Positions 7,774 to 12,717 of a stretch of DNA of 12,717 nt are shown here, piece by piece (positions within the stretch are counted from its first letter, which is position 1; every line of letters begins with the position of its first letter). Made by a program: the position numbers and the translations under genes. This DNA is from an uncultured Eubacteriales bacterium (GTDB taxonomy: Bacteria; Bacillota; Clostridia; Oscillospirales; CAG-272): NCBI GenBank assembly GCA_902462015.1, contig CABPZV010000048.1:1-12717 (forward strand), in the 5' to 3' direction. The notes beneath the pieces are model-generated. The model was not told where the DNA came from. It worked only from the letters and a program-made list of their open reading frames with translations, and made no database searches.

Positions 7774-7920
7774 ATGAAAGCAATTAAAACTTTAAAAACA
7801 AGAAATCTTTGCGAGAGTGCAAAAAAAGGCGGTTGTGGTGAATGTCAGACCTCTTGTCAGTCAGCCTGCAAGACAAGCTGCGGTATTGCAAATCAGAAGT
7901 GCGAGAATAAAAAGAAGTAA
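7774..7920 (+). CDS. scfA: SCIFF ranthipeptide precursor (six-cysteine peptide)
   Basis: A 48-residue ribosomally made peptide precursor of the SCIFF family, almost universal in Clostridia and modified by the adjacent radical SAM enzyme to carry Cys-to-nonalpha-carbon thioethers (ranthipeptide class). The N-terminal leader begins MKAIKTLKTRNL. The core is GGCGECQTSCQSACKTSCGI (19-38) followed by ANQKCE. Cysteines are at 13, 21, 24, 28, 32, 36 and 43: the six canonical ones plus Cys13 in the leader. In the characterised Thermoanaerobacter peptide Tte1186a the thioether joins Cys32 and Thr37; here residue 37 is Gly if the numbering is colinear. GGAGG (7761-7765) lies eight bases before the ATG, and a perfect promoter lies upstream. 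A terminator follows ten bases after the stop. The biological role of SCIFF is unsettled; a part in quorum sensing has been reported in some clostridia. Confidence 0.96.
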   Translation: MKAIKTLKTRNLCESAKKGGCGECQTSCQSACKTSCGIANQKCENKKK

Positions 7921-7929
7921 TCGGATTTT

Positions 7930-7957
7930 AAAATGCCGCCGTGAGGCGGCATTTTTT
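7930..7957 (+). terminator. Intrinsic terminator/attenuator between scfA and scfB
   Basis: AAAATGCCGCC (7930-7940), loop GTGA and GGCGGCATTTTTT (7945-7957) make a perfect GC-rich stem followed by six T. It should stop most transcripts after the precursor. The maturase would then be made from read-through or from its own weak promoter, giving much more peptide than enzyme. Confidence 0.92.
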
Positions 7958-8002
7958 GCGATAAATCTATCACGGAAGAAAGCCTGAAGTCAAACCTAAA
8001 AG

Positions 8003-8036
8003 AAAAGCCCCATACTGTTATCGGAGGGGAGTTTTT
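8003..8036 (+). terminator. Possible second weak terminator
   Basis: AAAA-G-CCCC (8003-8011) can pair with GGGG-AG-TTTT (8026-8035) across a 14-base loop, followed by one more T. The stem is short and bulged. If active it would add to the first terminator in limiting read-through into scfB. Confidence 0.3.
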
Positions 8037-8059
8037 CGTCTGACGGTCAGGCTGACTGC

Positions 8060-8136
8060 CGGTTCAGTACAATTGTCGGTTCATTGTTAGTTCAGTGCAG
8101 ATGTCGGATCGGTGCAGCTGTCGATTTAGTATATAT
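8060..8136 (+). repeat. Degenerate tandem repeat upstream of scfB
   Basis: Imperfect units follow one another: 8060-8076, 8077-8090, 8091-8104, 8105-8121 and 8122-8136, 17, 14, 14, 17 and 15 bases long. The shared core is CGGTTCAGTGCAGATGT with variations (for example CGGTTCAGTACAATTGT and CGGATCGGTGCAGCTGT). The array ends about 47 bases before the maturase start. It could be a binding array for a regulator or a decayed minisatellite. Just before it stands the short palindrome CTGAC-G-GTCAG (8040-8050). Confidence 0.5.
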
Positions 8137-8143
8137 GAAACCG

Positions 8144-8157
8144 TACAAAACTTTGTA
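8144..8157 (+). promoter_or_regulatory. Palindrome just upstream of scfB
   Basis: TACAAA-AC-TTTGTA is a perfect 14-base palindrome ending 26 bases before the scfB start and flanked by TATATA stretches that could serve as -10 boxes. It could be an operator or only a chance AT-rich symmetry. No good -35 box was found for a dedicated scfB promoter. Confidence 0.25.
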
Positions 8158-8183
8158 TATAGGCGGAAAGGTAAAGCTATAAA

Positions 8184-9572
8184 ATGATTCATTGCTATAA
8201 GCTTGGAGGATTAAACATTGTGCTCGATGTGTATTCCGGGTCAGTTCATGTTGTTGACGATGCCTCTTATGACATTATTGAGATGTATGAAAATAAATCT
8301 CATGATGAAATTATGGCAGCCGTACTTGAGAAGTATGCCGGGGACGAGGAAGTTAACGCCGGAGAAATCGAAAAATGCTTTGAGCAGATTGAAGAGCTTA
8401 AGGCGGAGGGAAAGCTTTTTACGGCCGACAGCTTTGAGGGGATGGCCGGGGAGCTTAAAGACAGGAGCGCCGGTGTTATAAAGGCGCTTTGTCTGCATAT
8501 AGCGCATACCTGCAATCTCAACTGTTCATACTGCTTTGCAAGTCAGGGAAAGTATCACGGAGACCGTGCTGTGATGAGTTTTGAAGTGGGAAAGCAAGCG
8601 CTTGACTTTTTGATTGCAAATTCGGGAAGCCGCAGAAATCTTGAGGTCGACTTCTTCGGAGGAGAGCCTTTGATGAACTTTCAGGTTGTTAAGGACCTTG
8701 TTGCATATGCGAGAAGCATTGAAAAAGATAAGGGGAAAAATTTCCGCTTTACGCTTACAACCAACGGGGTACTGATTGACGACGATGTGATCGATTTTGC
8801 AAACCGTGAATGCAGCAACGTTGTACTCAGCCTTGACGGACGTAAGGAAATTCACGACAGATTCCGCGTCGATTACGCCGGAAATGGAAGCTGGGACAAA
8901 ATAGTTCCGAAATTTCAGAAGCTCGTTCGGGCAAGAGGCGGTAAAAATTATTATATGCGCGGAACGTTTACTCATGCCAATCCGGATTTTTTGAAGGATA
9001 TTGAAAAAATGCTTGAGCTTGGATTCAGCGAGCTGAGCATGGAGCCTGTAGTGGCCGCCGAGGGAGATCCTTCGGCGCTGACGGCCGACGATTTACCGGT
9101 TGTACTGCAGCAGTACGAAAAGCTTGCCGAGCTTATGCTGCGGCGGCGCAGAGAGGGCAGACCTTTTACATTTTATCATTATATGATAGATTTGAGCGGA
9201 GGCCCTTGTATTTACAAGAGAATTTCAGGGTGCGGCTCAGGTACTGAATACATGGCGGTGACGCCGTGGGGTGATTTGTATCCCTGTCATCAGTTCGTGG
9301 GCGAAGAAAGATTCAAATTGGGAAATGTATGGGACGGGGTTTTAAATCGCGATATTCAGGCGGATTTTGCCGCATGTAATGTGTATGCCAGACCGGAATG
9401 TTCGGATTGCTGGGCTAAGCTTTACTGTTCAGGAGGCTGTGCGGCGAATGCATATCATGCTACGGGAAGCGTGAGGGGAATATATGAATACGGATGCAAG
9501 CTTTTCCGCAAGAGAATGGAATGTGCAATTATGCTTGAGGCGGCAAAAGCGGAGGAAGAGGAACAGGTTTGA
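8184..9572 (+). CDS. scfB: Radical SAM SCIFF maturase (thioether-forming ranthipeptide synthase)
   Basis: A 462-residue radical SAM/SPASM enzyme that installs thioether links in the SCIFF peptide; characterised relatives are CteB and Tte1186. Residues 1 to about 90 resemble the PqqD-like RiPP recognition element that grips the leader (YKLGGLNIVLDVYSGSVHVV). The SAM cluster motif is HTCNLNCSYCF (C110, C114, C117), followed by FFGGEPLMNF (157-166). The C-terminal SPASM/twitch region carries C342, C350, PWGDLYPCHQ (C368), CSDC (C406, C409), CSGGC (C415, C419) and C438, enough for two auxiliary [4Fe-4S] clusters. All family landmarks are intact. The start ATG 8184 has a weak GGCGGAAAGG site about 12 bases upstream. 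The scfA precursor is 264 bases upstream behind a terminator. The next gene overlaps the stop codon. Cytoplasmic and oxygen-sensitive. Confidence 0.96.
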   Translation: MIHCYKLGGLNIVLDVYSGSVHVVDDASYDIIEMYENKSHDEIMAAVLEKYAGDEEVNAGEIEKCFEQIEELKAEGKLFTADSFEGMAGELKDRSAGVIKALCLHIAHTCNLNCSYCFASQGKYHGDRAVMSFEVGKQALDFLIANSGSRRNLEVDFFGGEPLMNFQVVKDLVAYARSIEKDKGKNFRFTLTTNGVLIDDDVIDFANRECSNVVLSLDGRKEIHDRFRVDYAGNGSWDKIVPKFQKLVRARGGKNYYMRGTFTHANPDFLKDIEKMLELGFSELSMEPVVAAEGDPSALTADDLPVVLQQYEKLAELMLRRRREGRPFTFYHYMIDLSGGPCIYKRISGCGSGTEYMAVTPWGDLYPCHQFVGEERFKLGNVWDGVLNRDIQADFAACNVYARPECSDCWAKLYCSGGCAANAYHATGSVRGIYEYGCKLFRKRMECAIMLEAAKAEEEEQV

Positions 9573-10951
9573 ATACGCCGATTTGTGATTTTTCCGGGCA
9601 ATATGCGGAAAAGCATGCCATTCGGCTGCATATGCCCGGACATAAAGGAAAATGTTTTACCGGGACCGAATTTACCGACATTACAGAAATCAAAGGAGCG
9701 GACGTGCTTTATTCTGCTTCCGGAATTATAGAGGAAAGTCAGAAAAACGCCTCGGCTCTATTCGGCAGCGGAAAAACACTGTATTCCTGCGAAGGTTCAT
9801 CGCTTTCCATTCGTGCTATGCTTTATCTGGCGCTTCTTTGCAGTGGCGGAGCCGAAAGGCCGTTTATTCTTGCTTGCAGAAATGCTCACAAGGTATTACT
9901 GAGCACCGCGGCTCTTCTGGATTTTGATATCGAATGGCTGTATTCTGAAACTTCCGGCGGTGTCATATCATGTAATGTATCTGCGTCTATGCTGGACAAA
10001 AAAATGCGTACTTTAGACCGTAAGCCTGCTGCCGTTTATGTTACAAGTCCTGATTATCTCGGCAACCTTGCTGATATAAGGGGCTTTGCGGAGGTCTGCC
10101 GGAGACACGGTGTATTGCTTCTGGTTGACAACGCTCACGGGGCATATCTGCATTTTTTGCCGGAGTCTAAGCATCCTCTTGATTTGGGTGCGGATATGTG
10201 CTGTGACTCGGCGCATAAAACACTGCCGGTACTGACGGGAGGAGCATATTTGCATATATCCGCAGATGCGCCGCCGGTACTATCTGAAAATGCAGAAAGA
10301 GCGATGTCTCTGTTCTCATCTACAAGTCCGTCATACCTGATTCTACAGTCGCTTGACATGGCAAACCGGTATCTGGCGGATAATTACCGCGTCAGACTGG
10401 CCGCGGTTTCTGAACGTATTTCTGAATTAAAGTCTGCCTTGAAGGACAAGGGATTTGTGCTTATAGGCGAGGAGTCTTTAAAGCTTACCGTCGCGCCTAA
10501 GCTGTATGGGTATACGGGAGATGAGCTTGCGGAAATATTGTATTCCCATAATATATACTGTGAGTTTTCAGATCCTGATTATATCGTTTTCATGTTTACT
10601 CCCGAGATTGATTTTTCCGAAATGGATTTTTTTGAAAGGGTAATGCTTTCTGTCGAAAAAAGAGCGTGTATCAGAGATAAAATGCCTGAAATAGCTTTTC
10701 CGGAAAGGGTAATGACGGTGCGTCAGGCGATGCTATCGGGAGCATGCGTTTTACCTGTCGAAGAGTGCTTTGGCAGAGTTCTTGCCGCGGAAAATGTCGC
10801 ATGTCCTCCTGCTGTTCCTGTCGTTGCATGCGGAGAAAAAATTGATGAAGCTGCAATACGAGCGTTTCGTTATTATGGTATAAAAGAGTGCCGCGTAGTT
10901 ATAAGCTCAACGCGGAGATTGCCGAAATCGTGGCACGGGAACAGGTGCTGA
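9569..10951 (+). CDS. PLP-dependent Orn/Lys/Arg decarboxylase-family protein, altered C-terminus
   Basis: A fold-type I PLP enzyme of the Orn/Lys/Arg decarboxylase family (YaaO-like). Landmarks are HMPGHKG (21-27), CEGSSLS (74-80), VDNAHGAY (186-193) and SAHKTLPVLTGG (214-225), where K217 should hold the cofactor and D187 its pyridine nitrogen. The family C-terminal domain is recognisable (VRQAMLSG, LPVEECFGRVLAAENVACPPAVPVVACGE). Residues after about V444 (ISSTRRLPKSWHGNRC) do not belong: that DNA is the 3' end of hsdM read in another frame. Only a few native residues are probably missing, so activity may survive. The substrate is uncertain; many YaaO-type proteins have no proven decarboxylase activity. 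The start TTG 9569 overlaps the scfB stop (TTGA) behind GGAGGAAGAGG, so translation is coupled. The nearest natural neighbour of yaaO-like genes, tmk, is absent. Confidence 0.85.
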   Translation: MNTPICDFSGQYAEKHAIRLHMPGHKGKCFTGTEFTDITEIKGADVLYSASGIIEESQKNASALFGSGKTLYSCEGSSLSIRAMLYLALLCSGGAERPFILACRNAHKVLLSTAALLDFDIEWLYSETSGGVISCNVSASMLDKKMRTLDRKPAAVYVTSPDYLGNLADIRGFAEVCRRHGVLLLVDNAHGAYLHFLPESKHPLDLGADMCCDSAHKTLPVLTGGAYLHISADAPPVLSENAERAMSLFSSTSPSYLILQSLDMANRYLADNYRVRLAAVSERISELKSALKDKGFVLIGEESLKLTVAPKLYGYTGDELAEILYSHNIYCEFSDPDYIVFMFTPEIDFSEMDFFERVMLSVEKRACIRDKMPEIAFPERVMTVRQAMLSGACVLPVEECFGRVLAAENVACPPAVPVVACGEKIDEAAIRAFRYYGIKECRVVISSTRRLPKSWHGNRC

Positions 10952-10992
10952 GGGATGAGATTGATAAGATTGTGAAGGAGATTGAGGGGTAA
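10900..10992 (+). pseudogene. hsdM: 3' remnant of type I restriction hsdM
   Basis: In the frame starting at 10900 the last 30 codons read YKLNAEIAEIVAREQVLR and then DEIDKIVKEIEG before TAA 10990-10992. This charged helical tail is typical of the C-terminus of HsdM, the methyltransferase subunit of type I restriction-modification systems. All the catalytic part (the SAM-binding and NPPF-type motifs) is missing; the DNA to the left codes the decarboxylase in a different frame. Base composition of 10921-10980 is 31 G+C of 60. It sits directly before the orphan gene and hsdS, as the end of hsdM would in a normal operon. It has no start of its own. Confidence 0.8.
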
Positions 10993-11583
10993 ATGATATT
11001 AAAACTTGTTCAGGATATAAGAAAATCATTGGAAAAAGACTTGTACTTTGCTGCACTAATTTCGGCGATTATATTGCCTGATATTTGCGGAAAAGTTGAA
11101 TTTCCAGAAGAAAAGAGCAGCAGAAAAAGATATATATTATGGTACGATAAAGAAATAGGTAAATACGAAAAAAATCCTAATGATAAAGTAAATATGCCGT
11201 ATTTATCTGGAGAAGTAATTTACAATTTAAGATGTTCCTTATTGCATGAAGGCAATCCTAATGTAAACAATGATAAACTAAATTCAGACGATAAAATAGA
11301 TCATTTTTCTTTGGTGATTGAAAAGTCAAAACCTTTTGATATTTACTCTGATTCCAGCGCAATAATGGATTTTAAAAAAAGTAACATTCGGAAATATGAG
11401 ATGAATGTGAGAAGCATATGTATAAAACTGTGTAATACAGCAGAATCATATTACAAGGAGAACAAAGACAAATTTCATTTCAACTATGAAATTATTGATC
11501 GGGATGAAACTGCCCCTCATTTCTCTCCTATCGATATGAAAAATGCGTGTGAGCAATTAGCAAAAAACAATGAATTAAGATAG
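10993..11583 (+). CDS. Unknown protein with HEPN-like R-x4-H motif, inserted between hsdM and hsdS
   Basis: A 196-residue protein I cannot assign to a named family. Predicted mostly helical. The clearest feature is the segment LSGEVIYNLRCSLLHEGNPN (71-90), containing R80-x4-H85, the arrangement seen in the active site of HEPN ribonucleases (Rx4-6H). Ahead of it come LPDICGKVEFPEEK (28-41) and a basic stretch KRYILWYDK. The start ATG 10993 directly abuts the hsdM stop (TAAATG), with AAGGAG and GAGGGG upstream, so it was originally coupled to hsdM translation. Its stop is four bases before the hsdS start. It is much AT-richer than its surroundings: 11281-11340 has 16 G+C of 60, against 31 of 60 in the hsdM remnant. 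Genes placed inside type I restriction operons are often accessory defence or toxin genes. An HEPN toxin or RNA-acting effector is inference; a non-enzymatic helical protein is equally possible. Confidence 0.75.
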   Translation: MILKLVQDIRKSLEKDLYFAALISAIILPDICGKVEFPEEKSSRKRYILWYDKEIGKYEKNPNDKVNMPYLSGEVIYNLRCSLLHEGNPNVNNDKLNSDDKIDHFSLVIEKSKPFDIYSDSSAIMDFKKSNIRKYEMNVRSICIKLCNTAESYYKENKDKFHFNYEIIDRDETAPHFSPIDMKNACEQLAKNNELR

Positions 11584-11587
11584 TGAA

Positions 11588-12717
11588 ATGAGCAAATTAG
11601 AGGAATTAATACAAGAGCTTTGTCCGAATGGCGTGGAATATAAAACGCTTGGCGAAATTGCTACCATTGCGCGTGGTGGCAACTTCCAGAAAAAGGACTA
11701 TTGCGAAGTTGGCGTACCATGTATTCACTATGGACAGATTTACACACAATACGGCTTGTTTACGGATAGTACATTAAGCTATATCAGCCCCGAAGTTGCG
11801 AAAAAACAAAAAATGGCTATGCCTAATGATATCATCATGGCAGTTACAAGCGAAAATATTGATGATGTATGTAAATGTGTTGCATGGTTAGGCGCGGAGC
11901 AAATTGCAGTTAGCGGTCATACTGCAATCATTCATCACAATCAGAATACAAAGTTTTTGACTTACTACTTCCATACGGCTATGTTCCATGAGCAAAAGAG
12001 GAAATTGGCACATGGAACAAAAGTTATTGAGGTTACTCCCAATAAGCTGAATGGAATTAAGATCCCGATTCCCCCGCTGCCAGTACAGAGCGAAATTGTC
12101 CGGATTCTGGACAATTTCACAGAGCTTACAGCGGAGCTGCAAGAGGAGCTGCAAGCGAGAAAGAAGCAGTATGAGTATTATAAAAGCAATTTGTTGTCAT
12201 TTGAGACAAGGACGCCATACAAATCGTTATCTGATGTTGCTGATGTTTTTGATTCCTTGCATCAAACTCCAGAGTATATCCAAAGTGGGTTTAGTATGAT
12301 AAGAGTTCAAGATATAAAAGGTGCTTACATAGACACAGAAAACACTTTGAAAGTTAGCAAAGAAGTATTTTCAAAATTTGTGAAAAAGTATAGACCACAA
12401 AAGGATGATATTATTGTTTCGAGAGTGGGATCATATGGAAATTTTGCGTTAGTACCCAACGATGATTGTTGTCTTGGACAAAATGTTGCGATTATTCATC
12501 CTAATATATGCAAACGGTTTCTTTTTTACATTTTGAATTCTTTAGAGGTCAAACAATGGATAGATAAAAATGTTAAAGGGGCAAGTCAAAAATCTTTTAG
12601 TCTTGCAGATATTAGGAGAATACCAATTCCTATTCCATCACTTGAAGAACAAGCCCGCATTGTCTCCATCCTCGACCGCTTCGATGCTCTTTGCAACGAC
12701 CTTACTAGCGGTCTCCC
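11588..12717 (+). CDS. hsdS: Type I restriction-modification specificity subunit HsdS (3' end beyond window)
   Basis: Open frame of 376 codons running off the window end. HsdS chooses the DNA target for the HsdM/HsdR complex. The layout is classic: first target-recognition domain (about 15-155), first conserved helix region IPIPPLPVQSEIVRILDNF (159-177) plus ARKKQYEYYKSNLLSF (190-205), second recognition domain (about 210-345), and the start of the second conserved region (IPIPIPSLEEQARIVSILDRF, 345-365). By family comparison only about 40-50 residues should be missing. The start ATG 11588 is four bases after the upstream stop, with only a weak ribosome binding site, suggesting coupled translation. 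Base composition is patchy: 32 of 60 G+C in 12061-12120, 15 of 60 in 12361-12420, 32 of 57 in 12661-12717, as expected if recognition domains are exchanged between strains. Without a complete hsdM in cis it may be inactive or serve a distant HsdM. Confidence 0.93.
   Translation, partial: MSKLEELIQELCPNGVEYKTLGEIATIARGGNFQKKDYCEVGVPCIHYGQIYTQYGLFTDSTLSYISPEVAKKQKMAMPNDIIMAVTSENIDDVCKCVAWLGAEQIAVSGHTAIIHHNQNTKFLTYYFHTAMFHEQKRKLAHGTKVIEVTPNKLNGIKIPIPPLPVQSEIVRILDNFTELTAELQEELQARKKQYEYYKSNLLSFETRTPYKSLSDVADVFDSLHQTPEYIQSGFSMIRVQDIKGAYIDTENTLKVSKEVFSKFVKKYRPQKDDIIVSRVGSYGNFALVPNDDCCLGQNVAIIHPNICKRFLFYILNSLEVKQWIDKNVKGASQKSFSLADIRRIPIPIPSLEEQARIVSILDRFDALCNDLTSGL
12122..12157 (+). repeat. Three tandem 12-bp units in the hsdS central spacer
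   Basis: GAGCTTACAGCG (12122-12133), GAGCTGCAAGAG (12134-12145) and GAGCTGCAAGCG (12146-12157) encode ELTA, ELQE and ELQA (residues 179-190). This is the same place and period as the TAEL repeats of the EcoR124 family, where a change between two and three copies alters the spacing of the two half-sites of the DNA target by one base pair. Confidence 0.85.

Noticed and set aside
8526..8975. 149-codon minus-strand frame
   Set aside because: It is antisense to the radical SAM core of scfB, which carries all the expected motifs.
10952..10992. Decarboxylase tail ISSTRRLPKSWHGNRC as a native extension
   Set aside because: The DNA encoding it reads as a typical HsdM C-terminus in another frame, so the tail is an accident of the junction.
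11982..12019. Perfect 9-bp inverted repeat TGTTCCATG / CATGGAACA in hsdS as a possible recombinase site
   Set aside because: It lies inside a coding segment near the end of the first recognition domain, no second copy or recombinase gene is in the window, and a chance match explains it adequately.

Overview
The window looks like a chromosomal segment of a low-to-medium GC anaerobic Firmicute of the class Clostridia. The indicators are a SCIFF ranthipeptide precursor with its radical SAM maturase, a multidomain 2-hydroxyacyl-CoA dehydratase activase, an AzlCD exporter, strong GGAGG ribosome binding sites and consensus sigma-A promoters. No rRNA, tRNA, CRISPR array or transposase was seen.

Left part (1-6140, leftward): three genes read right to left. 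mtaB (4761-6140) is a tRNA methylthiotransferase. It is followed by a 977-residue activase with two BadF/HgdC-type ATPase domains (1706-4639) and, 19 bases further on, a 430-residue dehydratase-like protein (394-1686). The last two together look like the halves of a protein that many clostridia encode as one chain of about 1400 residues. The 393 bases beyond them hold a strong bidirectional hairpin terminator, a second hairpin and a small array of roughly 16-bp palindromic repeats.

Middle part (6141-7598): a divergent promoter region, then azlC and azlD, a two-component branched-chain amino acid exporter. The azlD start is best placed at GTG 7272.

Ranthipeptide locus (7669-10951): a perfect TTGACA-17-TATAAT promoter drives the 48-residue SCIFF precursor scfA (7774-7920). 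A clean intrinsic terminator follows, then about 225 bases containing a degenerate tandem repeat and a palindrome. Next come the radical SAM/SPASM maturase scfB (8184-9572) and, overlapping it by three bases at a TTG start, a PLP-dependent Orn/Lys/Arg decarboxylase-family gene. This precursor has a seventh cysteine in its leader, and glycine at the position where the characterised Tte1186a peptide has its thioether-acceptor threonine.

Right part (about 10900-12717): at the 3' end of the decarboxylase the sequence changes abruptly into the last 30 codons of a type I restriction-modification hsdM gene, in another reading frame. An AT-rich orphan gene follows with a HEPN-like R-x4-H motif, then a 3'-truncated hsdS. 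The hsdS carries three tandem 12-bp units in its central spacer and a patchwork of base composition. The rest of hsdM is absent and hsdR is not in the window. This is an accessory defence fragment joined onto core genes, through transfer and deletion or, less interestingly, through assembly error. If the junction is real, the defence genes now sit directly downstream of the ranthipeptide maturation operon.
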